Source: UBA1783 sp033808805 (GTDB lineage: Bacteria > Bacillota_I > Bacilli_A > Erysipelotrichales > Erysipelotrichaceae). Taken from it: DNA of 64,000 bases. Below, in pieces: positions 8,361-15,988 of this stretch. The stretch spans positions 60,132 through 124,131 of the forward strand of contig JAPXMY010000005.1 in NCBI GenBank assembly GCA_033808805.1, given 5' to 3'. A program made the translations under genes and the position numbers. How positions within the stretch are numbered: position 1 is the stretch's first letter; each line of letters begins with the position of its first letter. Below the pieces are notes generated by a model, which made no database searches, was not told the origin of the DNA, and saw nothing but the letters and a program-made list of their open reading frames with translations.

Positions 8361-8648
8361 GCTAGTAGTTTCCTGGATAATAGTTATCTTTTCAGCAACA
8401 ACAATAACTTCATCATTATTGTTTTCCAGACGACCTTTTAAACAGACTAAACTGCCTTCAGCATATTCTCTGATGGTATCATGCATTCCGCGCCATAATC
8501 GAACTTTAAATCTTTCTTTTTGATATTGCCCATCGACATCTTGAAAGTTACGATTTAATTCTATGTAACAATCCCCATTAAACTGTAAAGTCTGTTTTAA
8601 TTCTTTGTCACTATAGATATAGCCTACTAGCACTACTTGATTGACCAT
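8340..8648 (-). CDS. Single-stranded DNA-binding protein-like OB-fold protein
   Basis: A 102-residue OB-fold protein with SSB family features: MVNQVVLVGYIYSDKEL at the N terminus (compare MNxVxLxGRL in SSB), ERFKVRLWRGMHDTIREYAEGSLVCLKGRL in the middle. It lacks the acidic C-terminal tip that recruits partner proteins, ending in KKGQSI. The start at 8648 is chosen by an AAGGAG just upstream; the longer open frame to 8765 would run through the promoter region. A TATAAT (8669-8664, minus strand) sits about 15 bases before the start. It may be an accessory SSB paralog rather than the replicative SSB, which normally sits between rpsF and rpsR. Confidence 0.7.
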   Translation of the reverse strand: MVNQVVLVGYIYSDKELKQTLQFNGDCYIELNRNFQDVDGQYQKERFKVRLWRGMHDTIREYAEGSLVCLKGRLENNNDEVIVVAEKITIIQETTSKKGQSI

Positions 8649-8703
8649 AAGACTCCTTTCGCAATTATATATTAGCAGGATAGAGGTGATAATCCTAAAC
8701 AAT

Positions 8704-8732
8704 TTGATATAAAGAAAAAAAAGAATTATAAT
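8704..8732 (+). promoter_or_regulatory. Sigma-A promoter of the second MurT/GatD-like operon
   Basis: TTGATA (8704-8709), a 17-base spacer and TATAAT (8727-8732), 24 bases before the ATG at 8757. A near-consensus housekeeping promoter. Confidence 0.7.
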
Positions 8733-8756
8733 GTAACAAGTGAATTGAGGTTTATC

Positions 8757-10127
8757 ATGAGTCAAATTAGATTTTATATTACATTATATATAGCCAAATT
8801 AATAATAAAGTTTATGAAGCTTTTAGGTTTTAATGCGACCGATACACCAGGCAGAATTGCATTGATTCTTTGTCCTGATATTATTGGAAGAATAAAACCT
8901 CCTAAAAAAGTTTTGGCTGTTACAGGAACAAATGGGAAAACCAGTACTAACAATATCCTGTCTCAGGTATTGAGAAATGCTGGCTATAATGTTATGGATA
9001 ATGCTTTTGGTGGTAATATTGCCAGCGGTATAGCATCCTGTTTAATTACCAACAGCAATTTAAAGGGCGTCTGTGATTATGATTTTGCCTGTCTGGAAAT
9101 AGATGAGAGAAGTGTTGGAAAAATATTTCCATATTTAGTGCCTGATTACTTGATTTGTACCAACCTGCAAAGAGATTCAATGATGAGAAATGCCAATGTG
9201 GAATTTATTTTTTCAATCATAGATAAATATCTTCCAGTTTCTACCAAACTTATTTTAAATGGTGATGAATTAAACTGTTGTCAGCTTGGAAAAGGAAGAA
9301 ATAAGTCAAGAACATTTTTCAGAGTCGATTTACAGGAAAATGAGGTGTGTAGAGATAATATTATCAAGGATGTTACTGTTTGTCTGGAATGTGGCAGTGA
9401 CATTAAATGGGATTTCATCAGAAATCATGCAATTGGACAAGGGCATTGTATAAATTGTAGTTTTGGTTCGCCACAGTGTAAATATATTATGCGCAAATGT
9501 CAAAATAATGAATTATTTATTGAAACTGCTGGAGAGATTAAAAGATATCCTTTAGTCGGTTTTAGAATTGTTGATTACTATAATCAGACAGCAGTGATAA
9601 CCTTGTTAAAGGAGCTGGGATTGACTGATGAAGAAATAATTTTGGGATTAGAGAATACAATAATACCTAAAAGTAGATTTGAAGAATTCGAAATCAATGG
9701 GAAAAAGATAATTTCTATTTTGTCAAAAGGAATGAATGCGATAGCGGTAAGTTCTTCCTTTGATGTAGTGGAAAAAGATAAGACAAAAAAAGCGGTCTTA
9801 ATGTATCTGGATGATGCCCGTGATACTGAAAAATCATCAGAAATGATTTGCTGGATTTATGATACTGATTATGAGTTTTTAAATAATGAAAAAATCAATC
9901 AAATAATTATAGGTGGAAAAAGAAGCATAGATCATATGGTAAGAATGCTTATGGCTGGTATTGAATCAAATAAAATATCCTATAGTTTTGATCCAATGAA
10001 AATGGCTGATGTATTTAGTGCTGAAGATATAGAAACCATCTATCTTTTGTTTGATGTTTATAATGTTCCAGCCTACAAGAAGGTTCTAAAAGATGTCAAA
10101 CAGATGTGCCAAAGGGAGGTAGCATAA
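8757..10127 (+). CDS. MurT-like Mur ligase, copy 2 (divergent)
   Basis: A Mur ligase of about 456 residues, paralogous to the protein at 1716-3041. P-loop GTNGKTS at residues 57-63; zinc ribbon with Cys209, 212, 231 and 234; the C-terminal WIYDTDYE box is kept. The MurT NEGAN motif reads NAFGGN, so the acidic residue is lost, and RDQMDR reads RDSMMRNANVEF. The N-terminal segment (about 1-20) is hydrophobic and amphipathic, as in other MurT proteins. The ATG at 8757 follows GAGG; an upstream in-frame TTG at 8745 is less likely. The GatD-like gene starts directly at the stop codon. The operon has its own strong promoter. Confidence 0.8.
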   Translation: MSQIRFYITLYIAKLIIKFMKLLGFNATDTPGRIALILCPDIIGRIKPPKKVLAVTGTNGKTSTNNILSQVLRNAGYNVMDNAFGGNIASGIASCLITNSNLKGVCDYDFACLEIDERSVGKIFPYLVPDYLICTNLQRDSMMRNANVEFIFSIIDKYLPVSTKLILNGDELNCCQLGKGRNKSRTFFRVDLQENEVCRDNIIKDVTVCLECGSDIKWDFIRNHAIGQGHCINCSFGSPQCKYIMRKCQNNELFIETAGEIKRYPLVGFRIVDYYNQTAVITLLKELGLTDEEIILGLENTIIPKSRFEEFEINGKKIISILSKGMNAIAVSSSFDVVEKDKTKKAVLMYLDDARDTEKSSEMICWIYDTDYEFLNNEKINQIIIGGKRSIDHMVRMLMAGIESNKISYSFDPMKMADVFSAEDIETIYLLFDVYNVPAYKKVLKDVKQMCQREVA

Positions 10128-10838
10128 ATGATAATTGAAATATTATATCCTCATAGCTGTAATCTTTTTGGCGATAGAGGAAATGTCATGTATTTAAAAA
10201 ATAATCTGCCTGAAGCTACCTTTATTGAAACAAGCCTTAATGATAAACCTTATTTTGTTGAAAATGAAGTAAATTTCATATATTTAGGTCCAATGAGTGA
10301 ATCAATGCAGGAAAAAGTAGTTGAAAGACTTAAGCCTTTTAAGGAAAGATTAAACGAACTGATTGAAAACAAGGTATTCTTTCTTTTGACAGGCAATGCT
10401 GTTGAAATATTTGGAAAAGAAGTAGCTGATAAGGATGGTTCAGGTTTCAAAGGATTAGGACTATTAGATATAACTTGCCAAAGAGATATGTTTGGAAGGA
10501 AAAACTCACTATTTAAAGGGAAGTATGAAAATATTGAAGTTGTAGGATTTCAAAGCCAGTTTACAATAACAAATTCAAACGAAGAGGGTTTATTTGAAAA
10601 GATCTATGGTTTAGGTCTAAATAGGCAGTCAAAATACGAAGGGGTAAAAAAGAATAATTTATATGCCACTTATTTAACTGGGCCGCTGTTAGTATTGAAT
10701 CCATATTTTACTGAGAAGCTGTTTGATTTGATGGGAATTAAAAAAGAAAGACTTCATCTGGAAAATGAGGTAAAAGAAGCCTACAGATTGAGAATTGAAG
10801 ATTTTGATAGAGCTGCAAAAATTCAAAAATTGATTTAG
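10128..10838 (+). CDS. GatD-like protein, copy 2, predicted glutaminase-inactive
   Basis: A 236-residue GatD-fold protein. It aligns without gaps to copy 1 through the elbow region: where copy 1 has Cys87 this protein has Leu87 (LLTGNAVEIFG). The catalytic His position is Thr184 (ATYLTGPLL) and GFENH is GFQSQ. Both catalytic residues of the glutaminase are therefore missing. The rest of the fold signature (GPLLVLNPYF) is intact and the gene is kept in frame next to its MurT-like partner. This suggests a structural or regulatory subunit, or use of free ammonia or another nucleophile. Confidence 0.75.
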   Translation: MIIEILYPHSCNLFGDRGNVMYLKNNLPEATFIETSLNDKPYFVENEVNFIYLGPMSESMQEKVVERLKPFKERLNELIENKVFFLLTGNAVEIFGKEVADKDGSGFKGLGLLDITCQRDMFGRKNSLFKGKYENIEVVGFQSQFTITNSNEEGLFEKIYGLGLNRQSKYEGVKKNNLYATYLTGPLLVLNPYFTEKLFDLMGIKKERLHLENEVKEAYRLRIEDFDRAAKIQKLI

Positions 10839-10849
10839 GAGATAGTTTT

Positions 10850-11266
10850 ATGTTGCATAAGGAAATAAATGAAGCTTATTATGCTGGTTTAAGAGCACAG
10901 GATGCTTTAAATGAGGCGCTTTATTATCTTGAACAAGCCAAGGATTTGGGTATTTTGGATATCACAGGAGGAAAGTTGATTATTTCTCTAACAAAATATA
11001 AGTCTATTGACAAAGCTAACAGCTATATTGATGAATTTGAAAGAAATATGAGAGCTTTTGCCAGAGAATTGTTCGATGTAAGACTTACAGGAAATTTAAA
11101 AGTGGAGATCAGTAATTTTTTGAAGATAACGGATATTTATTTTGACCAATTGGCTTCGGATACTATTGTTCAAAAGAAGCTGTTTGATTCTTTAAAAGTG
11201 GCACAACAACTGAAACCTAAAGTAGATGAAATAGTTTTAAAACTTAAAGAATTATCAGGCAATTAG
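10850..11266 (+). CDS. Small helical protein of unknown function, paralog of 34200-34625
   Basis: A 138-residue soluble, mostly alpha-helical protein with no recognised domain. It shares with the protein at 34200-34625 the core LGI(V/L)D-x2-GG, a K-x-I-x-(D/K)-A-N-x-Y motif and a (F/T)DIYFD motif, so the two are paralogs. It lies 11 bases after the second GatD-like gene with AGGAGA before the ATG, so it is in that operon and may act with it. The conserved GG turn between two long helices is the most distinctive feature. Function unknown. Confidence 0.6.
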   Translation: MLHKEINEAYYAGLRAQDALNEALYYLEQAKDLGILDITGGKLIISLTKYKSIDKANSYIDEFERNMRAFARELFDVRLTGNLKVEISNFLKITDIYFDQLASDTIVQKKLFDSLKVAQQLKPKVDEIVLKLKELSGN

Positions 11267-11321
11267 AAACTGCTGTTTTAATAGGGAAAAATAGACTAAA
11301 ATAAAATAAGAGGTGATAATA

Positions 11322-12194
11322 ATGAAGCAATATTTAGACATGTGTAGGTTTGTGCTTGAAAATGGGCAGGAAAGAAGTGACAGAACGGGAACTGGAACTA
11401 TTTCGACCTTTGGTTATCAGACAAGATACAATTTGGAAGAAGGTTTTCCATTATTGACTACTAAAAAAGTCTTCTTTAAAGGTATCTTGTATGAACTTTT
11501 ATGGTTTATAACCGGTTCAACAAATATTCAGCCTTTAGTAAAACACAATGTTAAGATATGGAATGATTGGCCATATGATAAGTTTAAAAAGAGTGAGGAA
11601 TATAAGGGCGAAACAATGGAAGAATTTATTGAAAGAGTAAAAAATGATGATGAATTCGCTGCACTCTGGGGAGAACTGGGACCGGTATACGGTAAACAAT
11701 GGAGAGATTTTTTTGGCGTAGACCAATTGAAAAATCTGATTGAGCAGATTAAAAATAATCCTTTTTCAAGAAGACATTTGCTGGTAGCCTATAATCCCGC
11801 TCAGGTAGAAGATATGGCTTTGCCTCCTTGTCATGCCTTTTTCCAGTTTTATGTCAGTTCTGATGGAAAAAAACTGTCTCTGCAGCTATATCAGAGAAGC
11901 GCAGACGTCTTTTTAGGTGTACCATTCAACATTGCATCATATGCTACATTATTAATGATGGTTGCTCAGGTTTGTAACCTTCAACCATATGAATTTATTC
12001 ATACATTGGGTGATGTTCATATTTACAAAGACCATATTGAACAGATTAAGCTTCAACTGAGTAGAGAGCCAAGAAAACTTCCAACTCTTAAGATTAATCC
12101 TGCTATTAAAAATATCGAAGATTTTTGTTATGAAGATTTTGAAGTTGTTGATTATGATCCACATCCAGCTATCAGAGGAAAGGTAAGTGTTTAG
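11322..12194 (+). CDS. thyA: Thymidylate synthase
   Basis: ThyA, 290 residues, methylates dUMP to dTMP with methylene-THF, giving DHF. The catalytic Cys170 lies in LPPCHAFFQFYV; RSDRTGTGT at the N terminus and QLYQRSADVFLGVPFN (dUMP site) are intact. It has the extra loop (about residues 83-112) found in the longer ThyA subtype. The ATG at 11322 follows AGAGGTG; the GTG at 11313 is inside that ribosome binding site. folA follows after 2 bases, the classic pairing that recycles DHF. Confidence 0.96.
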   Translation: MKQYLDMCRFVLENGQERSDRTGTGTISTFGYQTRYNLEEGFPLLTTKKVFFKGILYELLWFITGSTNIQPLVKHNVKIWNDWPYDKFKKSEEYKGETMEEFIERVKNDDEFAALWGELGPVYGKQWRDFFGVDQLKNLIEQIKNNPFSRRHLLVAYNPAQVEDMALPPCHAFFQFYVSSDGKKLSLQLYQRSADVFLGVPFNIASYATLLMMVAQVCNLQPYEFIHTLGDVHIYKDHIEQIKLQLSREPRKLPTLKINPAIKNIEDFCYEDFEVVDYDPHPAIRGKVSV

Positions 12195-12196
12195 TT

Positions 12197-12679
12197 ATGT
12201 TCAGTTTCAGTGTAGCTTTTGATCCAAATAAGGGAATTGGAATCAAAGGTGTTTTACCATGGCACATTAAAGAGGAATTACAACTTTTTAAAAAGAATAC
12301 CTTGAATAAGAATATCTTGATGGGGCAGACTACCTATGACAAACTACCCGGAAAATTAAAAGATAGAAATATCTTTGTTGTTTCCTGGGAAGATGGATAC
12401 CAGCCAGAAGGTGTTACCGTAATTAAGGATTTAATAGAGTTTTTAAAAGAACATGAAAATGATGAAGAAGAGTATATCATCTGTGGCGGGGCATCAATCT
12501 ACACCCAAGCTTATCCTTACTGCAAAAAAGGATATGTATCAGTCATTAAAGAGGAGTATGAAGTTGATGCTTACCTGGATTGTTTCAATATGGCTGATTG
12601 GAATATAATTGAACAGGTTGAATATGATAAATTTATGTATTATTTACTAGAAAGGAAAGAAGATGGAATTAATAGATAA
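12197..12679 (+). CDS. folA: Dihydrofolate reductase
   Basis: DHFR, 160 residues, reduces DHF to THF with NADPH. N-terminal VAFDPNKGIGIKGVLPWHIKEEL holds the substrate-site Trp and the acidic residue (Glu27 region); ILMGQTTYDKLP and the GGASIYTQAYP cofactor motif follow. It sits 2 bases after thyA and overlaps the next gene by 17 bases. Confidence 0.93.
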   Translation: MFSFSVAFDPNKGIGIKGVLPWHIKEELQLFKKNTLNKNILMGQTTYDKLPGKLKDRNIFVVSWEDGYQPEGVTVIKDLIEFLKEHENDEEEYIICGGASIYTQAYPYCKKGYVSVIKEEYEVDAYLDCFNMADWNIIEQVEYDKFMYYLLERKEDGINR

Positions 12680-13268
12680 CACAGCTCTTTATAAAATCAG
12701 TTATGGTTTATATGTTTTAACTACCAATGATGGAATAAAAGACAATGGAATGATTTGCAATACTGTTATGCAGGTTACTTCTAAACCATTGACAGTTGCA
12801 GTTGGAATAAATAAAGCGAATTACAGTTGTCAGACAGTTATTAAAACAGGCAAAATGAATGTTGTTACTTTGACAGAAAAATGTGATTTTTCAATCTTTG
12901 AAAGATTTGGTTTTGCTTCAGGGAAAGATAAGGATAAATTTGAAGGTTTGAATTATTGGAAAAGCCAGAATGGATTAGCGGTTTTAGTTGATGTAACCAA
13001 TGGTTTTATCTCTTTAGAAGTAAAAAATACAATTGATTTAGGTACCCATTACCTGTTTGTCTGTGGTGTAACAGAGGCAAAAACTATCAATAATGATGAT
13101 TCGATGACTTATGACTATTATCATAAAAATGTAAAAAGAAAAGTCGATACCACTAAAAAGGGGTATGTATGCACTATCTGTGGCTATATTTATGAAGGAG
13201 ATCCGTTGCCTGAAGATTTTATTTGTCCAATCTGTAAATATCCAGCCAGTGCTTTTAAGAAACTATAA
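12663..13268 (+). CDS. Flavin reductase-rubredoxin fusion (high-molecular-weight rubredoxin type)
   Basis: A 201-residue fusion. Residues 1-150 form a flavin reductase-like FMN-binding domain (NTVMQVTSKPLTVAVGINK, then FERFGFASGKDKDKF). Residues about 165-201 are a rubredoxin with CTICGYIY and CPICKYP iron-binding motifs. Such proteins in anaerobes pass electrons to flavodiiron proteins or other rubredoxin acceptors, helping remove O2 or NO. The start overlaps folA by 17 bases and is preceded by GAAAGGA. A strong terminator follows, ending the run from 8757. Confidence 0.85.
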   Translation: MELIDNTALYKISYGLYVLTTNDGIKDNGMICNTVMQVTSKPLTVAVGINKANYSCQTVIKTGKMNVVTLTEKCDFSIFERFGFASGKDKDKFEGLNYWKSQNGLAVLVDVTNGFISLEVKNTIDLGTHYLFVCGVTEAKTINNDDSMTYDYYHKNVKRKVDTTKKGYVCTICGYIYEGDPLPEDFICPICKYPASAFKKL

Positions 13269-13273
13269 AAAAC

Positions 13274-13300
13274 AAACAGGATTATTTTAAATCCTGTTTT
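13274..13300. terminator. Bidirectional terminator between convergent operons
   Basis: Stem AAACAGGATT/AATCCTGTTT (13274-13283 with 13290-13299), 6-base loop, T-rich on both outer sides. It serves the thyA-folA run and the minus-strand ABC operon. Confidence 0.82.
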
Positions 13301-13851
13301 CATAAATTGATTGTGATGAATTTATGCGGTTTTAATTGTTGAGTAATATGGGAAGAAATGATTAAGGTTCTTCCTTTTAAATTGTCTAGGATGTAGTTAA
13401 TGCACAGTTCAATATTTCTTTCATCTAAGCCGTTGAAAGGCTCATCCAATATCACACAATCACTGTTTGAAATCAAAGCTCTAATAATACTGACTTTTTG
13501 TTTTTGCCCACCTGAGAGGCTGTAAACAGGTTTATGGATGAATTCCTGACCGAGAAGATGGCTGATAATTTCTTCCAGATTTTCTTTATTGCTGATAATT
13601 TTCAGATTTTCAATGACGGTATATTTTTCCAATAATCTGGTTTGTTGAAAACTGCAGGAAAAAGTGCAAAAGCAATCAACAAAGCCCTCATCAGGTTTTT
13701 GCAGACCCATAATAATATTAAGCAATGTTGTTTTTCCGATACCGCTTTCTCCAATAATCAAATATTTTTCATTAGGATAAAAATGAAAAGAGAAGTCAGA
13801 TAAGACTAAGTCATCATTAAATGATTTGGTGATATTATGAAGTTTAATCAT
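13300..13851 (-). CDS. ABC transporter ATP-binding protein (SsuB/TauB-like)
   Basis: A compact 183-residue ABC ATPase. Walker A GESGIGKTT at about 34-42, Q-loop CSFQQTRLL, signature LSGGQKQKV, Walker B CVILDEPFNGLD and H-loop SSH are all present. It is shorter than typical importers (about 250), mainly at the C terminus. It overlaps the permease gene by 4 bases and is last in a minus-strand operon of regulator, binding protein, permease and ATPase. Confidence 0.9.
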   Translation of the reverse strand: MIKLHNITKSFNDDLVLSDFSFHFYPNEKYLIIGESGIGKTTLLNIIMGLQKPDEGFVDCFCTFSCSFQQTRLLEKYTVIENLKIISNKENLEEIISHLLGQEFIHKPVYSLSGGQKQKVSIIRALISNSDCVILDEPFNGLDERNIELCINYILDNLKGRTLIISSHITQQLKPHKFITINL

Positions 13852-14585
13852 ACTTTACCTCCCAGTCTGCTAACAAGAAAAGTAATTGACTTTTCAAAGA
13901 AATAGGAAATAACAATTAAAGCAAAACTATAGGAAAACAAAGAGGCGCTGTCCAGGTAGATCTTGGAATAATAAATCTGTTCCCCGATAGTACTTATGGT
14001 ATTGCCAATTATTTCAGCTGCAACGCTGCTTTTAAAAGCTAAAGAGCAGACTGTACTGATAGAATTTTTTAAAAAAGGAGTAATCGATAAGCGATATACA
14101 TATAATATTTTCTTTAAGAAAGAAAATCTGAAGATCTCAGCTACTTCCATCATTTCTACCTCAATATTTTTTAAACCAGATAAAAAGGCGTAATAGAGTT
14201 GAGGAAAGACTACAATAAAGGATATGTAGATACTTAAATATTTCGAACCAAACCAGATCAGGATAATTACTATTATTGAAGCAACGGGAACAGTTTTTGA
14301 AACAAATATGATTGGACTAATAAAGTTTTCAAAAATTTTACTTTTATAAGCCAAAACAGAAAATATTAGACTTGAAACAAAGGCTAATAAAAAGCCTGAA
14401 ACAGTAAAAGTTAGAGTTTTAAATATAGATATCCAAAATATTTTTGTTTCTATTAAAGTAAGAAAGGTCTTTAAAGTGTCAGTAAAACTGGCAAAAATAT
14501 ATGGTTTATTAATAAAACCAGCGATTAATTGCCATAATATAATCCAAAATATGATTGCTGAAATTTTGCTTATATTTTTTTTCAT
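13848..14585 (-). CDS. ABC transporter permease (SsuC/TauC-like)
   Basis: A 245-residue inner-membrane permease with about six hydrophobic segments. The EAA-type cytoplasmic loop reads EVAEIFRFSFLKKILYVYRLSI. It belongs to the nitrate/sulfonate/taurine/thiamine-precursor permease group. It overlaps both neighbours by 4 bases, so coupling is tight. Substrate is not evident from sequence. Confidence 0.88.
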   Translation of the reverse strand: MKKNISKISAIIFWIILWQLIAGFINKPYIFASFTDTLKTFLTLIETKIFWISIFKTLTFTVSGFLLAFVSSLIFSVLAYKSKIFENFISPIIFVSKTVPVASIIVIILIWFGSKYLSIYISFIVVFPQLYYAFLSGLKNIEVEMMEVAEIFRFSFLKKILYVYRLSITPFLKNSISTVCSLAFKSSVAAEIIGNTISTIGEQIYYSKIYLDSASLFSYSFALIVISYFFEKSITFLVSRLGGKV

Positions 14586-15520
14586 GGTAAGTAATAAAAG
14601 TTATCATCAGGTAAACTGTTACCGATGCTGGCTGGATTAAACTCTAAAAGAGTAGACAGGTATCCCTGAAGTTTACTTCTCATTTCTTCAGAATCAATAT
14701 ATACAATATTGCAGTAAGGAATAGCTGCAGTAGCGATTTGCTCATTTTCAATGATGCCCAACTCTTTAATCCATTTACCAGCTTCAGATAAGTTGGAATT
14801 GACATAGTTTACTGAATTTTTGTATTCAGCTAAAAACTGTCGAATTTGCTTTTCATATTTCGCTAATATTTCATTTCTGACAATAGTAACTCCAGTTATT
14901 AATGAGGAATCCGAAGACACTTCATTCCAAACCTCATTTAAATCCAGACAGATTCTCAGATCAGGGTTTTTATTTAGGGCAACCATCACAAAAGGTTGAG
15001 GCAATAAGCCGACATAAGAAGAATTATTACTTAAAATACTGACTATTTCAGTAGCTTCACTGGCAAATTCCAAAGTTACATCATTTTCTAATCCGTATTG
15101 ATTTAATAAATGCCTTATCGCATATTCCGGAGTGGCACCTTTACCAGTTAATAAGATTGTTTTACCTTTTAAATCTTCAAAGCTATTAATTTGATTGTTG
15201 TTTTCAACCAGATATAAAACGGAAAGGGTATTGATACATAAGACAGTATAGTCTTTAGTTTTGTTATATAGGTTACTGGCAACATTCGCTGGAAGACAGG
15301 CAATATCACATTCGCCATTTGATAAGGCTGCAACAATACTATCGATAGCTGTTTCAATATTGAAATTATAAAATTGACTGTCATCATTTATAAGTTTAGC
15401 TAAGCCGATTGTAGTAGGACCCTTTAGGCTATAGATATTTAAAACTGTTTTTTCATCCTTTTTTTCATTACATCCGAAAAGAAATAAAATAATAACAAGA
15501 ACAATAAGTTTCTTTTTCAT
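14582..15520 (-). CDS. ABC transporter substrate-binding lipoprotein (NMT1/SsuA-like)
   Basis: A 312-residue lipoprotein: signal peptide MKKKLIVLVIILFLFG with lipobox LFGC gives a lipid-modified Cys at about residue 17. The mature part has the NMT1/SsuA-like pattern (GPTTIGLAKLI, then FEDLKGKTILLTGKGATPEYAIRHLL). This family binds sulfonates, pyrimidine thiamine precursors or similar small organics. The start at 15520 is chosen by a GGAGG about 8 bases upstream; the open frame extends further only through the preceding gene's end. Its place directly after a hydrogenase-system regulator is notable. Confidence 0.85.
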   Translation of the reverse strand: MKKKLIVLVIILFLFGCNEKKDEKTVLNIYSLKGPTTIGLAKLINDDSQFYNFNIETAIDSIVAALSNGECDIACLPANVASNLYNKTKDYTVLCINTLSVLYLVENNNQINSFEDLKGKTILLTGKGATPEYAIRHLLNQYGLENDVTLEFASEATEIVSILSNNSSYVGLLPQPFVMVALNKNPDLRICLDLNEVWNEVSSDSSLITGVTIVRNEILAKYEKQIRQFLAEYKNSVNYVNSNLSEAGKWIKELGIIENEQIATAAIPYCNIVYIDSEEMRSKLQGYLSTLLEFNPASIGNSLPDDNFYYLP

Positions 15521-15521
15521 C

Positions 15522-15770
15522 CTATTTTTCCTCCTTGTGATAGATTGTTTTAACTGAAACACCTTGCAACATTCCTAATTTACCGCTTAATGAGGAGATG
15601 ATGTTATTTTCTGCTTCAATTACAATGCTGATAATCGAAATGTTTTTTCCTTTATGTGGCAAGCCCATTCTTCCGATAATGTATTCACTAAACTGAGACA
15701 ATATTTCATTTAGTTTAGTTACGCTGTTTTTATCAGAAACAATGATGCCGATTAAAGCTATTCTTTGCAT
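15522..15770 (-). CDS. TM1266-like putative iron-only hydrogenase system regulator
   Basis: An 82-residue ACT/ferredoxin-like-fold protein. RIALIGIIVSD at the start, YIIGRMGLPHKGKNISIISIVIEA in the middle and LSGKLGMLQGVSVKTIY at the end match the small family annotated as iron-only hydrogenase system regulator (TM1266). The role is a family annotation based on gene neighbourhood and is not biochemically settled. Here it diverges from an [FeFe] hydrogenase gene, as that annotation predicts. GGGAGG precedes the ATG, behind a terminator-like hairpin in the leader. Confidence 0.85.
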   Translation of the reverse strand: MQRIALIGIIVSDKNSVTKLNEILSQFSEYIIGRMGLPHKGKNISIISIVIEAENNIISSLSGKLGMLQGVSVKTIYHKEEK

Positions 15771-15783
15771 AAAAACCTCCCTT

Positions 15784-15873
15784 AAAAAATAACCTTGCCT
15801 GAAAAGACAAGGTTAAAAGAAAAATTAAACTCTCGTCTTTTATCGCAGAACTGATCTTTGATATCAGATTATA
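15784..15873 (-). promoter_or_regulatory. Attenuator-like 5' leader of the hydrogenase-regulator/ABC operon
   Basis: On the minus strand a TATAAT (15873-15868) is followed by about 80 nt of leader. The leader ends in a terminator hairpin, AACCTTG/CAAGGTT (15814-15791), and a T run (15790-15784), just before the GGGAGG of the first gene. Upstream, AAAAGAC (15841-15835) is exactly complementary to GTCTTTT (15808-15802) in the left arm and loop of that hairpin. Pairing there would break the terminator. A CTGAT/ATCAG hairpin lies at the leader's 5' end. This is the layout of a transcription-attenuating riboswitch or protein-controlled leader; I do not recognise a known class. Confidence 0.5.
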
Positions 15874-15954
15874 TGTTGATTTTAGCATATAAAAAAGAAA
15901 TGTTGAATACAATCATGTTACTAATTAAAGGTTATATAAAAAATAATACAGATG

Positions 15955-15963
15955 TGCTAAAAT
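15955..15963 (+). promoter_or_regulatory. Extended -10 promoter of the [FeFe] hydrogenase gene
   Basis: TGCTAAAAT fits an extended -10 element. It lies 25 bases before the ATG at 15989, leaving a leader of about 20 nt with GGTGGGG as ribosome binding site. No clear -35 box. Confidence 0.4.
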
Positions 15964-15988
15964 AATCTTGAAAAAGGTGGGGAAATTA

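Noticed and set aside
8649..8765. N-terminal extension of the SSB-like protein
   Set aside because: It would cross the divergent promoter region and add a hydrophobic segment foreign to SSB; AAGGAG supports the start at 8648.
15784..15900. TPP riboswitch for the NMT1-like importer operon
   Set aside because: The CTGAGA and ACC-TGATC-GATAATGCC core elements are absent from the leader.
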